Numbered from the stretch's first letter, positions 15,820 through 25,194 are shown. The stretch is DNA of 64,000 nt from Saccharibacillus brassicae (GCF_006542275.1 NZ_CP041217.1:248001-312000), one strand, 5' to 3'. Numbers and translations are program-made. The notes: generated by a model from the letters alone, not told the origin.

Positions 15820-16962
15820 ATGCCCGAACCGCTCAAATTGATCTATACCGAATCTTTTTTGCGCCAATTCGCCGCCCGACTGCAAACGGCGTATCCCCCT
15901 TTCGACGAACGTCGGTTCGTCGACGCCGTGCTGGCCCGCGGCTGGGACGAACTGGAATTGAAAGCCCGGATGCGGCGCATCTCGGAACAACTGGGCCTTG
16001 CGCTGCCTCAGCCTTTTGCCGCGGCGCTGGACGTTTTGTACCGCGTCGACGAAGCATGCACAGGCTTTCCGTATTTGTTTTTGCCCGATTTCGTTGAAGT
16101 GTACGGCAGCGCGGACGCCGATTACGAACTTGCGCTGAACGCGCTGGAACGGTTCACGTCCGGTTCTTCGTCCGAGTTTGCGATCCGTCCGTTTCTGCTG
16201 CGGGAGCCGGAACGGACGATGCGGCGCATGCATGTGTGGGCAAGCAGCGACAATGAGCATGTGCGCCGCCTGGCGAGCGAAGGCTGCCGCCCCCGTCTGC
16301 CGTGGGGACAAGCGCTGCCGATATTCAAGCGCGATCCGGCGCCCGTGCTGGAACTGCTGGAGAGGCTCCGGGCCGATCCGTCTCTCTACGTCCGCAAAAG
16401 CGTCGCCAACAATCTCAACGATATTGCCAAAGACCATCCCGAAGCGGTCAAAGAAACCGCGCTGCGCTGGTACGGCCGTGATCCGCTGACCGATTGGATC
16501 GTCCGCCGGGGCTGCCGCGGGCTGCTGCGCGCCGCCGATCCGGGCGTGCTTCAACTGTTCGGCTACGCCGCGGCGGCCTCGCCGGAGCAGGCGCCGCTTC
16601 TGTCGGCCGCTTCCCTCGCCGTCTCTCCCGGTTCGATCCGGATCGGCGAGTCGGCCGAACTGCGGGTCGAGCTTCGGGCGCGCGCAGGCGCACCGCTTCG
16701 CGTGCGGCTCGAATACGGCATCGATTACGTCAAAGCGTCCGGCCGTACGTCGCGCAAATTATTTCTGCTGAGCGACCGGACGCTGCAAAGCGGCGAACGC
16801 TTCGCGTTCGTTAAAACCCAACGCTTCGCCGATCTGACGACGCGGCGCCATTATCCGGGTCTGCATCGTATTGTGCTGCTGGTCAACGGCATCGAATACG
16901 CGGAAGATTCTCTGACACTCCTGCCGGCTTCGCACGATTCAACGAATATTTTGAACGTTTGA
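15820..16962 (+). CDS. alkC: DNA alkylation repair protein, AlkC-like glycosylase with C-terminal Ig-like domain
   Basis: This 380-residue protein matches the HEAT-repeat DNA glycosylases of the AlkC type, which remove alkylated bases such as 3-methyladenine. The helical repeat part covers about residues 1-260 (PFLLREPERTMRRMHVWASSDNEHVRRLASEG, in pieces, then LRADPSLYVRKSVANNLND and HPEAVKETALRW). The last about 110 residues (SLAVSPGSIRIGE to LVNGIEYAEDSL) form a beta-rich segment, as in AlkC proteins that carry an Ig-like DNA-contacting domain. CAGGAGG lies just before the ATG at 15820. It is a single gene after a terminator. Confidence 0.85.
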   Translation: MPEPLKLIYTESFLRQFAARLQTAYPPFDERRFVDAVLARGWDELELKARMRRISEQLGLALPQPFAAALDVLYRVDEACTGFPYLFLPDFVEVYGSADADYELALNALERFTSGSSSEFAIRPFLLREPERTMRRMHVWASSDNEHVRRLASEGCRPRLPWGQALPIFKRDPAPVLELLERLRADPSLYVRKSVANNLNDIAKDHPEAVKETALRWYGRDPLTDWIVRRGCRGLLRAADPGVLQLFGYAAAASPEQAPLLSAASLAVSPGSIRIGESAELRVELRARAGAPLRVRLEYGIDYVKASGRTSRKLFLLSDRTLQSGERFAFVKTQRFADLTTRRHYPGLHRIVLLVNGIEYAEDSLTLLPASHDSTNILNV

Positions 16963-17006
16963 TCTATTCAATATCCGTATTTTTCATGTTTTTCGCACAA
17001 AAATGG

Positions 17007-17035
17007 TTGTTAACTATCGTTCCTTCTCGTATAAT
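17007..17035 (+). promoter_or_regulatory. Promoter of the chemoreceptor gene
   Basis: TTGTTA (17007-17012) and a consensus TATAAT (17030-17035) are separated by 17 bp, 44 bp before the start codon. Confidence 0.65.
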
Positions 17036-17078
17036 GTGAACAAATATCACATATCTTTTGGGCGAGAAGGGCGTGCTG

Positions 17079-18665
17079 ATGATGCAAATCAACCGGATTC
17101 CAATGATTTTAAGTTCCCTGCCCGGAGCTGCGGCTGCGGCTGCACTCTGGGCGTTTTCTCCGCGCGGCGCTGTGCAGACGATACTGCTTGTCGCAGCCTT
17201 GCTCTCGATCGGCTTCCTGCTGTTTCTGTCGCTTCGGGACAAGCGCAAGCTCGCAAGACCTGCCGCTTCGCTGTCGTCTGGCGACGAATCCGGCAAACTG
17301 CAAAACGTCTTGTTCGAATCGCAGGTCGTCTCGGATCGGCTGCTGGCCGTCGTGGAAGAAGTGCGCACGTCGGTCGATACGCTGACGTCCGTGACCGAAC
17401 ATTCCGAACGCGCCGAGCGCGAGCTCGGCACGCGCAGCACCGAAGCCGCGGCGCGGACGTCGGAAGCGGCGGCACTGCTGGAAGAAGCCGCCCGCACGTC
17501 GGAGCGGATGGCCGAGAGCGCGGCCGCGATGGCGCAAGATAGCCTCCGCGCCGGTTCGGCGGCAGGCGAATTGTCCGGCGCGCTGCTCTCCGCGGACCGG
17601 GCGATGGACGATATCCGGCAGCAGAGCGGCACGATCGGCGAACGGATCGGCGAGTTGACCGGGCATATGGCGGATATCGAACAGATCAACGTCTTTATCC
17701 GGGGCGTCGTCGAACAGACGTCCCTGCTTGCGCTGAACGCTTCAATCGAAGCGGCACGCGCCGGCGAGGAAGGCCGGGGCTTCGCCGTAGTCGCCCAGGA
17801 GATCCGCAAGCTGGCCGCGCAGAGCGGCGAAGCCGTCGGGCGGTCCGCCTCGACGCTCGGTTCGATCGTGGCCGGCGTGAACCATGCGACCGAAGCGATG
17901 GAGACGAGCCGCCGGGCGGTCGAAGCCGGCAGCGGCGAGATGCGGCAGATGCAGCTTCAGATGGAGCGGCTGAACGTCAGCCTCGGCGGCGTGCTCCAAT
18001 CGGCGCGCGAGACCGACCGCTTGAGCGGCATCCAGCGCGAACGGATGGCGCGCGGCGTGGAAGCGCTGGGCGAAGCGGCCGGGCTGACCGGCCAGACGAC
18101 GCAGTCTATGGAGCAGCTGTTCTCGCATGTCGGGCAGCAGCGCAGCCAGATCGTCAAGCTGGCGCGGATCGGCTCCGAGATGAATGAAGCTTCGGCCGAA
18201 CTGTCCGACATCGTCGGAGCATTCCGGATCGAGCACGACGACAAGTCCGGCGGCGCCGATGTGGAACAGGTGCGCCGCGTGCTTGAGACGGCCGCGCGCC
18301 AAGCCGCTTCGCTGCCTGCGGAAGAAAGCCCGCACGCAGCGCTGCTCTCCGGCTGTATGGCGCAGACCCCGTCGATCGAAGCGGTCTGGTCGAACCGGGC
18401 GGACGGCTCGTTCATCTTCTCCAAGCCGCAGGCCGGGCTGCTCAACGCGAAGAGCCGCGAATGGTGGCAGCACGCGATGCGCGGCGAAGTCTACGTCTCG
18501 CCGGTCTATGTATCGGCGATTACGAAGCGCCCGTGCCTGACGATGTCCGCCGCCATTCTCGATGACCGGGGCGAGCGGATCGGCGTCGTGGGCATGGACC
18601 TGTCGCTCGGGCAGCCTGCGCGCCCTGTCGGCGACGATCTGCCGGCCCCGCGTTCCGCGATTTAA
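17079..18665 (+). CDS. Methyl-accepting chemotaxis protein with C-terminal Cache/PDC-like sensor
   Basis: This 528-residue receptor has two short hydrophobic segments near the N-terminus (about 5-20 and 25-45) and then an Ala/Glu-rich helical region. The highly conserved MCP hairpin ([33 protein letters not shown]) lies near residues 210-250. After the signalling helices comes a C-terminal domain of about 130 residues ([42 protein letters not shown]) that resembles a single Cache/PDC sensor. The sensor is therefore on the cytoplasmic side, which suggests sensing of an internal signal. AGAAGGG precedes the ATG at 17079. Confidence 0.85.
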   Translation: MMQINRIPMILSSLPGAAAAAALWAFSPRGAVQTILLVAALLSIGFLLFLSLRDKRKLARPAASLSSGDESGKLQNVLFESQVVSDRLLAVVEEVRTSVDTLTSVTEHSERAERELGTRSTEAAARTSEAAALLEEAARTSERMAESAAAMAQDSLRAGSAAGELSGALLSADRAMDDIRQQSGTIGERIGELTGHMADIEQINVFIRGVVEQTSLLALNASIEAARAGEEGRGFAVVAQEIRKLAAQSGEAVGRSASTLGSIVAGVNHATEAMETSRRAVEAGSGEMRQMQLQMERLNVSLGGVLQSARETDRLSGIQRERMARGVEALGEAAGLTGQTTQSMEQLFSHVGQQRSQIVKLARIGSEMNEASAELSDIVGAFRIEHDDKSGGADVEQVRRVLETAARQAASLPAEESPHAALLSGCMAQTPSIEAVWSNRADGSFIFSKPQAGLLNAKSREWWQHAMRGEVYVSPVYVSAITKRPCLTMSAAILDDRGERIGVVGMDLSLGQPARPVGDDLPAPRSAI

Positions 18666-18776
18666 GGAAGTAGGGATAAGCTTCGATTGAGTTCGCATCG
18701 GGCTGTGTCAACGCTTCCGCCGCATCTGGATCAACCTTGATCCGGATGCTTCACCGACGCTGATACTATCTGTACA

Positions 18777-18817
18777 CACACAAAAGCGCCTCCGGCTATC
18801 GGAGGCGCTTTTGTGTG
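18777..18817. terminator. Strong bidirectional hairpin terminator
   Basis: Two 18-base arms (18777-18794 and 18800-18817) pair perfectly around a GCTAT loop, with AAAA and TTTT inside the stem ends. It can stop the chemoreceptor transcript from the left and the small-protein gene at 18858 from the right. Confidence 0.85.
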
Positions 18818-18857
18818 CGTTGGCATGTATGAAATTCGGCCCGAAGGCGATAGCGAT

Positions 18858-18998
18858 TTATCGCGTCGAGGCTTCCGCGCGTTCTTCCCGTTCGGCTTCG
18901 CTCTGCGGTTCAGGCTTGCCGGACGTGGACCCGTACAGGATGAAATTGACTTCTTCCAGCACGTCGGAAAACTGCGGACTCATCTGATTGTTTGGCAT
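18858..18998 (-). CDS. Small acidic protein, hypothetical (46 residues)
   Basis: This 46-residue reading frame starts MPNNQMSPQFSDVLEEV and ends in a Glu/Ala/Arg-rich tail. GAGGA lies 6 bases before the ATG at 18998; a second ATG directly upstream (19001) is too close to that site. It ends 41 bp before the strong hairpin at 18777-18817. No family was recognised. It follows the 306-residue hypothetical gene on the same strand with a 179-bp gap. A clean ribosome binding site and a terminator behind it argue that it is expressed. Confidence 0.5.
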   Translation of the reverse strand: MPNNQMSPQFSDVLEEVNFILYGSTSGKPEPQSEAEREERAEASTR

Positions 18999-19177
18999 CA
19001 TTCTTCCTCACCTTACTTCTTTCTGATATGACGTATCCAAGTATTCATTACACCGTTTTCCAAACGTTGAATCTATGTTCGGATTCGGGGGCAGCGGCTT
19101 CCGGATACGTTTCTCGAAGCTCGGGAGCGACCGCCTTTTTCTTTATCGGCTGCGAAGACGAATTCCATAATATCCCT

Positions 19178-20098
19178 TTATTTCTTTTTTCGTTTGGGCC
19201 GGTTCCGTTTGTCTTTTTGCTTCGCTTCGCTGCGTTTGAGCCGCCGCTGTTCGAGTTCCATTTCCCGTTTCAGATACAGCTCCATCGTGTTCTCGGGATG
19301 TTCGGAAGCGAACAGCATGAACTTTTTAAGATGCTCGTTATATTTGTCTTTGCCGAATACCCGTCCGTTTTCCTGCAGGAACGTCTCCAGCAGGCGATGC
19401 GGATCGCCGGTGTTCTTCAGCATGTCGAAGTCCGACAGCACGCCCAGAATGCGCGAAGCGATACGCTCCGCCTGCTGCTGCATCCGTTCTTCGCCCAGCC
19501 GCTCGTCCTCGGGGAATGTGTGGGACAAGATCAGGAAGATGCCTCCGACCCCGTACAGCGCCAGCATGTCCGCCAGATCGACCGAATCCGAGCTGACCCG
19601 GCTCGTCCATTCGAGCGAAGCCCGGTCCGGATGCGTGAAAATGTTCAAAAATCCGTACACGTCGGTCAACTCGAACGAAATTTGTTCGTACGCGTATTTC
19701 ATGACGCCCAGATTGCTGCCCATGACTTCCTGGGCGGCGTCGGGATCGATCGTTTCGGGAGCCGCCAAATATTGAAACAATCGGGCCGAATGCTCGAACG
19801 CCACCCGGATCTGCACCGGCGCTTCGACGACCAAGCCGCCTTCGCGCAGCAGCACGGCCGCCGACAGCGAATTGGCAATACGCTTCAGCAGCGCGCCGGC
19901 ATAAAAATCTTCTTCCGGTTCGGCGTAGTCGCGCGCGATCGCGATCAGCTCGTGCATGTAGCCGAGCGTCTCGTCGCGGACAGAGCCGGCATGCTCGGGC
20001 GCCTGCCTCAGCGAGGCCGGCCGCCAGTCTTCGGGTCCGCCGACCGTCGTTTCGGCCATATCGGCTTCCCGGCCGGAACGCTTTTCATCCTGCGTCAT
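19178..20098 (-). CDS. Hypothetical protein, mostly helical with a basic tail
   Basis: This 306-residue protein was not recognised with confidence. Its middle part (about 55-170: DFYAGALLKRIANSLSAA, VRVAFEHSARLFQYL-like text, then LGVMKYAYEQISFEL and FLNIFTHPD) is helical and vaguely recalls DUF5677/HEPN-type proteins. That is a guess. The last about 25 residues are very rich in Lys and Arg (KDKRNRPKRKKK), suggesting contact with nucleic acid or membrane. AAGGAG lies 9 bases before the ATG. No operon partner is visible on the upstream side. Confidence 0.65.
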   Translation of the reverse strand: MTQDEKRSGREADMAETTVGGPEDWRPASLRQAPEHAGSVRDETLGYMHELIAIARDYAEPEEDFYAGALLKRIANSLSAAVLLREGGLVVEAPVQIRVAFEHSARLFQYLAAPETIDPDAAQEVMGSNLGVMKYAYEQISFELTDVYGFLNIFTHPDRASLEWTSRVSSDSVDLADMLALYGVGGIFLILSHTFPEDERLGEERMQQQAERIASRILGVLSDFDMLKNTGDPHRLLETFLQENGRVFGKDKYNEHLKKFMLFASEHPENTMELYLKREMELEQRRLKRSEAKQKDKRNRPKRKKK

Positions 20099-20439
20099 CG
20101 GACCTGTCTCCTTCCGTACCTTCCGCTCCGCTTCGATCGTCGGGCAGAAGGTTCCCTGTTCGTTTTCATCGTGTGTTCTTTTGGCTGCTTAACGTTCTTA
20201 TAGGTCGGACATCCCTTTCATTTTACCGGGTTCGAGGTCGCCGTTTCAACCTGCTGCCGTTTTGTTGGCCCCGCCCTGCCCGCTTTTTTTATAACTGGGT
20301 AAAAAAGGAATGTCGGCGCGTGCCGTCGAATACGTACAGCGGAACATCCCCGGCCCTGTTCGGACAGACGCCGACAGCGCCGACAAAACGGCCGACCGCG
20401 GGAACGTTACTTGAAAAAGACAAGGGGTCTTTACGTAAA
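20099..20439. other. Intergenic stretch, nothing assigned
   Basis: This 341-bp divergent gap must carry promoters for both neighbours. An AT-rich TATAAC lies near 20290 on the plus strand, but no -35 partner at normal distance was seen. No riboswitch, terminator or small gene was recognised. Confidence 0.3.
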
Positions 20440-22410
20440 ATGAACGGGAACTTCATGATCAAAACCGCGCTGGCCGCGGGCATTATGCTGGGAGCCGCCT
20501 TCCCGGCGCCGCAGCTGTGGGGCACGAGCGCTTACGCGCAGTCGACAGAGCCGACGATGTCGAGCGGACTGGACGCGCGCAATTACGTGCTGGACGACGG
20601 CTCGCTTCGGGCCGAAGGACGCACGATCGGCAAAGTGCAGGAGCCTTCGCCTTTCGTCGGCTTGACGCGGGATTCGCAGACGGACGAACGGTACGCCTGG
20701 ACCGCGGACGGCAAAGTGTACCAGTGGCGCAATTTCGGCGTGACCGAAGGCCCGGAGCGGCTGAGCGGACTGCCGCCGATCGCCCAGGTGTCGGAAGACG
20801 TGATGCTGGCCAAATCCGGCGAAGTGGTCGGGTACGCCGGCGCAGGTCTGCCCAAAGCCGTCAAGATTTCCGCCCATTCGGCCGGCTTCGCGCTGCTGAC
20901 CGGCAGCGGGGAAATCTGGCGTTACCGCCCGGACTACGCGGCGAACAAACTTAAAAAGCTCGCCGATTTGCCGGGCACGACCGATATCCAGTCGTCCAGC
21001 GGCTATGTGATGGCCCTCGGTTCGGACGGCACGGTGACGAAGATCGACGCCGAGACCGGCGACGAACCCGAGACGCTGACGACCGGCGCCGTCTCGATCG
21101 CCTGGGTCAAACACGAGACGAGCAGCGACCTGTACGTCGCGAAGTCGGACGGCAGCCTGTGGCAGTACGAATACGGCAGTGCCGGCTTCGAAGAAGCGAT
21201 TCCTTCCGTCAAAGGCGCCGTATCCGTGAGCAAAGCCGAAGGCGGCTTGTTCGTTCGCCTGAGCGGCGGAAAGTCCGGGCTGTACGCCGAAGGCAAATGG
21301 ACGCCGCTGGCTCCGGCGCGGCTGCAATCGGCCGTCTTGACCCTCTCCCGCCCTTCGGCCGCCAAAGGCGATCCGGTCCGGGTCACCGTCGAAGAGAAAT
21401 TTTCCGACGGGACGAAGCTCAAGCGCCTGCCCGCCGCCGGCGAATTGAACGTATCCGATCCGAAGATCGCCGCGCTGCAAAAAGACGGCAGTCTCAAAGC
21501 GAACGGACTCGGCGCCGCATCCGTCACGTTCACGTCGAACGGCATCTCCGCCAAAACGACGCTGATCGTCAAATCGGACACTCCGCTCACCGGAGCCGGC
21601 CTGATCGGCGGCAGTTCCTATCTGCCTGTCCGCTCCGTCTTCACCGCGCTCGGCGCGACCGTGTCGAACGCCGGCGGCAGTTGGAACATCCAATACGGCG
21701 ATACGAAGATCCAACTGAATACCGGCAGCTCCACCGCTTCCGTCAACGGCAAAGCCGTAGCGCTCAAAGGCAAAGTCCAGACGCTCGACGGTCAGGCCGT
21801 CTTCCCGGCCAGCTTCCTGCCGACCATCGTTCCGGGCGCCGCCGTTCAATGGGACGCCAAGCTGCAGCAGGCGATTCTCGCGTTCGGTCCGGCTTCGCTG
21901 CAGGTCGAATCCAAGCAAACGGCTCTGCTCAGAAAAAAGCAGCAGCTCGGCAGTCTCGCCCAGCAGCTCGGCAAATCGTACTGGATCAATACGTACAGCG
22001 GAGCCGGCGTACGCTTCAGCAAACTGACCGTCGCCGATATCAAAACGAAGGAAGGTTCTTCCGGCCGTCTGTACACGATCGTGTTCAAAAACGCCGCCGG
22101 CAGCCAGTTCGCGTCGTCTTCGATGTACGCTTCGGGCGTGCTGGAACTGCTCGGCGATCCGAACGAGTTTTTCCCGTTCGATCCGAAAGCCCGTTACGGC
22201 GGCAGCAGCAAAGTATGGAATCAAATCCGCGGCCATTACGTGTCCAGCGGCATGAACAAGCAGCATGTGCTGCTGTCGTGGGGCGAACCGACCGAAGTCG
22301 CCACGCAGAGCAGCCCGAAAGGGCCGATCGAAGTGTGGGTCTATATGAGAGGCGGACTCACGTGGCAGGCGGTCGCTTTCGTCAAAGGCACCGTGCTCGG
22401 CGTGCTGTAA
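20440..22410 (+). CDS. Secreted stalk-domain protein with beta-propeller-like N-terminus
   Basis: This 656-residue exported protein has a signal peptide (about 1-35, hydrophobic core then SAYAQ). An RCC1/propeller-like section follows (about 50-300, repeated short units such as SGEVVGYAGAGLPKAVKI, GSGEIWRYRPDYAANKL and SDGSLWQYEYGSAG). Next comes an Ig-like (BIG2-type) domain with LNVSDPKIAALQKDGSL, and then a copper-amine-oxidase-N 'stalk' domain (YLPVRSVFTALGATVSNAG, VFPASFLPTIVPGA). The C-terminal 150 residues were not recognised. The frame is open upstream to 20173, but the signal peptide fixes the start at 20440; an ATG at 20455 is an alternative. A cell-wall role is inferred. Confidence 0.78.
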   Translation: MNGNFMIKTALAAGIMLGAAFPAPQLWGTSAYAQSTEPTMSSGLDARNYVLDDGSLRAEGRTIGKVQEPSPFVGLTRDSQTDERYAWTADGKVYQWRNFGVTEGPERLSGLPPIAQVSEDVMLAKSGEVVGYAGAGLPKAVKISAHSAGFALLTGSGEIWRYRPDYAANKLKKLADLPGTTDIQSSSGYVMALGSDGTVTKIDAETGDEPETLTTGAVSIAWVKHETSSDLYVAKSDGSLWQYEYGSAGFEEAIPSVKGAVSVSKAEGGLFVRLSGGKSGLYAEGKWTPLAPARLQSAVLTLSRPSAAKGDPVRVTVEEKFSDGTKLKRLPAAGELNVSDPKIAALQKDGSLKANGLGAASVTFTSNGISAKTTLIVKSDTPLTGAGLIGGSSYLPVRSVFTALGATVSNAGGSWNIQYGDTKIQLNTGSSTASVNGKAVALKGKVQTLDGQAVFPASFLPTIVPGAAVQWDAKLQQAILAFGPASLQVESKQTALLRKKQQLGSLAQQLGKSYWINTYSGAGVRFSKLTVADIKTKEGSSGRLYTIVFKNAAGSQFASSSMYASGVLELLGDPNEFFPFDPKARYGGSSKVWNQIRGHYVSSGMNKQHVLLSWGEPTEVATQSSPKGPIEVWVYMRGGLTWQAVAFVKGTVLGVL

Positions 22411-22444
22411 GCCGGGTTCTCTACTGCATTTTGGCATCAAGCTG

Positions 22445-22483
22445 CGAAAAAGGCGGTCCGCATCTGGCGGTCCGCCTTTTTCG
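22445..22483 (+). terminator. Terminator after the stalk-domain gene
   Basis: Arms CGAAAAAGGCGG (22445-22456) and CCGCCTTTTTCG (22472-22483) pair perfectly, with the T-run inside the 3' arm. The same hairpin could also serve the acetyltransferase gene from the right. Confidence 0.8.
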
Positions 22484-22584
22484 TCGTGGCTGCGGTCTTT
22501 TTGCGGTCTTTTTTCCGGTTTCTTTTCCCGGTTCCGCCGCTGTTTGCGCCACCGTTGTTTACGCCGCCGCTTCAGCCGTCCGCG

Positions 22585-23199
22585 TTACAGCGTCCGCGTA
22601 TCTTCCGCGCTTGGACGGTGTTCCGAACTTGGCTGCGTCTGCTGCGACAACGCTTGACGCCGCTCCCACTCTTCGACCGTGATCGCAAACAGCACATGGT
22701 CTTCCCACTCGCCGTTGATCTTCAAGTAACGCTCGGCCACGCCTTCCTGACGGAAACCGGCTTTTTCGAGCACGCGCCGGGACTTGGCGTTCCGGGGCAT
22801 GACCCCGGCCTGGACGCGGTGCAGCCGGTGCTTGACGAACGCAAGTTCCAGCACCGCCAGCACCGCTTCCGTCATATAGCCCTGCCCGTTATGGTTTTCG
22901 TCGAGAAAATAGCCCAGATTCGCGTTCTGGAACGGTCCGCGCACGATGCCGGTCAGCGCCGCGCGCCCGAGCAGCTGTCCGCTGCCGCGCAGCCGGATCG
23001 CGTACACGTAAGCCTGATCGCGGGTTCGTCCCTGCTCGCTCTGCATGATCTCCGTCTGCTGTCCGGCCAGCGTCAAATAACCGTCCGAGCGGATCGGCTC
23101 CAGCGGCTCCAGAAACTTTTCATTGGATCGCCTAAGTTCCAGCAGCTCCCCCGCTTCTTCCGGCGTGAAAGGTCTGAGTTCCAAACGTTCGGTCTGCAT
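22585..23199 (-). CDS. GNAT N-acetyltransferase (RimJ/RimL-like)
   Basis: This 204-residue acetyltransferase uses acetyl-CoA to modify a protein N-terminus or a small amine. The start MQTERLELRPFTPEEAGELL and the later NLGYFLDENHNGQGYMTEAV (the acetyl-CoA loop), VMPRNAKSRRVLEKAGF and RYLKINGEWEDHVLF are typical of RimJ/RimL-type ribosomal-protein acetyltransferases. The frame continues open to 23784 across the GTPase gene, but the ATG at 23199 has a perfect GGAGG just before it. The substrate cannot be told from sequence. The last 20 residues are polar and nonconserved. Confidence 0.85.
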   Translation of the reverse strand: MQTERLELRPFTPEEAGELLELRRSNEKFLEPLEPIRSDGYLTLAGQQTEIMQSEQGRTRDQAYVYAIRLRGSGQLLGRAALTGIVRGPFQNANLGYFLDENHNGQGYMTEAVLAVLELAFVKHRLHRVQAGVMPRNAKSRRVLEKAGFRQEGVAERYLKINGEWEDHVLFAITVEEWERRQALSQQTQPSSEHRPSAEDTRTL

Positions 23200-23316
23200 G
23201 CTTGTTCCTCCGTTTCGCTTGTTCGCACGCTTGCGCGTTTCTTCATTATACCAAAGCTTCATCCCAAAGCTTACTGCCTGCCCGGGCTTCAACGCGGGAG
23301 ATGATCCACGGCCGCG

Positions 23317-23342
23317 AAAAAGCCCCGCAGCCGCGGGGCTTT
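23317..23342 (-). terminator. Terminator after the DUF697 GTPase gene
   Basis: AGCCCCGC (23321-23328) and GCGGGGCT (23333-23340) pair around a 4-base loop. The AAAA at 23317-23320 is the T-run on the minus strand. It follows the GTPase stop by about 30 bp. Confidence 0.8.
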
Positions 23343-23372
23343 CTTCTCCGTTCGAATGCGATCGGCCGCCGT

Positions 23373-24449
23373 TTATTCGGCGGTATCGCCTTCGCCCGGC
23401 AGCTTCTTGCCTTTGTTTTTGCGGTCGCGGAAATTGCGGTACAGCTTCGATACCGTATCGGGCGTCACGTCGATGCCGCGCTCGTACGCGTATTTGACGG
23501 AATACCCCAGCGCGAGCGTTACCGAACTGGCAACGCCGGCCGCCGCCACCGTCCCCGCACCCGGGAACATTTTGACGATTTGCCCGAACAGCGTCCGTCC
23601 GAGGTTGCCGACGATCGCCGTGATGACGATCTCTTTGGCCGCCTCGCGGCTGATCGGCCGTTCGTACAGCGCCGCCAGACGCGTCAGCAGCCCGATCTGG
23701 AGCGCCGTGATCGGCACGATGTCCGCGCCCGGCAGCGGCACCGCCCCGATCGCTCCCGCCGACGTAGCCGCGCCGATGATCCATTTGTTGGCGGTCGAAG
23801 ACTTCGCTTTGATCGTATGGGCGAACAGAATGTCCTTATTGTTTTTTTTTAACAAATCCAGGATGGCGTCTCGCAGATTGTCGATATTCTCGCCTGTGCG
23901 CGAAGAGATCGGAATGACATCGTATTTATGCCCCGTTTCATGGCGTACCCGCGCAACCAGCCGATCCACTTCGTCCGCCGCATCGATCTTGTTGAGCACG
24001 ATCAGAATGTTCGGGTTCGCTTTTTCCACGATCCGGAACGAACGCTGCTCGCTCTCCGAGAAGACCGTGCCCGCCGCATTGAGGAAAAAGAGCACCACGT
24101 CCGTTTTGCGGAAATAATCCAGCGTCGTCGCCGAATTTTCCGTATTGACGTCATTCAGGCCCGGCGTATCGATAAAAAAGATTTTGTCTTTGTACGGATG
24201 CGGATGAATCGCCGTCGTCTCGCCCGGCTCCGCGCCGACGCCGGCCACTTCTTCGCCCACGATCCGGTTGATCGTCGACGATTTGCCGGCATTGACGTCC
24301 CCGATCATCGCGATCAGGATCTGCTGCTTGAGCTGCGCGTTGATCGCCGCCATCTCCTGATCGAACGCCGTGTCGGCGGCTTCGCGAATCTGGCGCTTCA
24401 TTTCGTTTTTCTGGTGTTCGGTATAACTGCCCGTTCCGCCCATCTTCAT
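23373..24449 (-). CDS. GTPase with C-terminal DUF697 domain
   Basis: This 358-residue GTPase has an N-terminal Era/TrmE-like G domain: G1 loop GDVNAGKSS (50-58), a switch region with ETTAIH, G3 FIDTPGLND, G4 VLNKIDA and a G5-like ISSRTGEN. The C-terminal half (about 230-340) contains hydrophobic helices (WIIGAATSAGAIGAVPLPGAD, in part, and VVAAAGVASSVTLALGYSV-like text) typical of DUF697, which often associates with membranes. AAGGGCGG precedes the ATG. It is a single-gene transcript ending in its own terminator. The cellular role of such GTPases in Gram-positives is not known to me. Confidence 0.82.
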   Translation of the reverse strand: MKMGGTGSYTEHQKNEMKRQIREAADTAFDQEMAAINAQLKQQILIAMIGDVNAGKSSTINRIVGEEVAGVGAEPGETTAIHPHPYKDKIFFIDTPGLNDVNTENSATTLDYFRKTDVVLFFLNAAGTVFSESEQRSFRIVEKANPNILIVLNKIDAADEVDRLVARVRHETGHKYDVIPISSRTGENIDNLRDAILDLLKKNNKDILFAHTIKAKSSTANKWIIGAATSAGAIGAVPLPGADIVPITALQIGLLTRLAALYERPISREAAKEIVITAIVGNLGRTLFGQIVKMFPGAGTVAAAGVASSVTLALGYSVKYAYERGIDVTPDTVSKLYRNFRDRKNKGKKLPGEGDTAE

Positions 24450-24552
24450 CTGTCAACCGCCCTTTCCGTCTGCGAATCGAATCCTTTTTCGCTTATACGA
24501 TAACGTTAACCGGAAAGTTTCGCCGCTGAAACGAACGTTCCGCCGCTTTCCG

Positions 24553-25194
24553 TTACCCGCCGAACGCTTCGTGAATCGGCGTATCGCCGGCCACGAGATC
24601 GAAGCCGCGCCGATACGCGTTCGGGTCTTCCAGCAGCGCCGCGATCACGGCCGCCACGTCGTCGCGCGAAATCGAACCCGGCTCCAGATTCTCAGCCGCC
24701 GATATGCGTCCGGTGCCCGGATCGTTCGTCAGCCCGCCCGGGCGCACGATCGTGTACTGCAGTCCCGTCGATTCCAGCATCCGGTCCGCATAATGTTTCG
24801 CCGCGTAATAAGGCTTGATCTCTTCGGACCAGTTCTCGCGGTTATGGGCCTGCATGGCGCTGACGATCACGTACCGTTTGACGCCCGCTTGTTCCGCCGC
24901 TTCCATCGTCTTGACGGCGCCGTCGAGATCGATCAGCAGCGTCTTGTCGAGGCCGGTCGAACCGCCCGAACCCGCCGCGAATACGATCGCGTCGCAGCCT
25001 TGCATGGCTTCGGCCAAAGCCTCGACCCGGTCTTCCAGATTGCCCAGCACCGGCTCGATGCCTGCAGCCTTAAGTTCCTCCGCCTGCTCGGGCTTGCGCA
25101 CCAGCGCTTTGACTTGATGTTTGCCTTCCTGCTTCAGCAGCTTGACCAGTCGGCCTCCGATTTGTCCGTTCGCTCCGATTACCAATACGTTCAT
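24553..25194 (-). CDS. NAD(P)-binding oxidoreductase (atypical SDR / YhfK-like)
   Basis: This 213-residue Rossmann-fold protein has the nucleotide-binding GANGQIGG motif at residues 7-14, ALVRKPEQ after the second strand, and the YYAAKHYAD segment with the active-site-like Tyr and Lys. The C-terminal VRPGGLTNDPGTG and SRDDVAAVIAALL segments are typical of NmrA/YhfK-type atypical short-chain dehydrogenases. Such proteins act as oxidoreductases or redox sensors; the substrate is unknown. A perfect AAGGAGG lies just before the ATG. It appears to be monocistronic. Confidence 0.83.
   Translation of the reverse strand: MNVLVIGANGQIGGRLVKLLKQEGKHQVKALVRKPEQAEELKAAGIEPVLGNLEDRVEALAEAMQGCDAIVFAAGSGGSTGLDKTLLIDLDGAVKTMEAAEQAGVKRYVIVSAMQAHNRENWSEEIKPYYAAKHYADRMLESTGLQYTIVRPGGLTNDPGTGRISAAENLEPGSISRDDVAAVIAALLEDPNAYRRGFDLVAGDTPIHEAFGG

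Noticed and set aside
16963-17006. Terminator for alkC
   Set aside because: The AT-rich stretch after the stop codon has no stable stem; none could be supported.
23200-23784. N-terminal extension of the acetyltransferase frame
   Set aside because: The extra 195 codons overlap the GTPase gene in another frame, while a perfect ribosome binding site marks the start at 23199.
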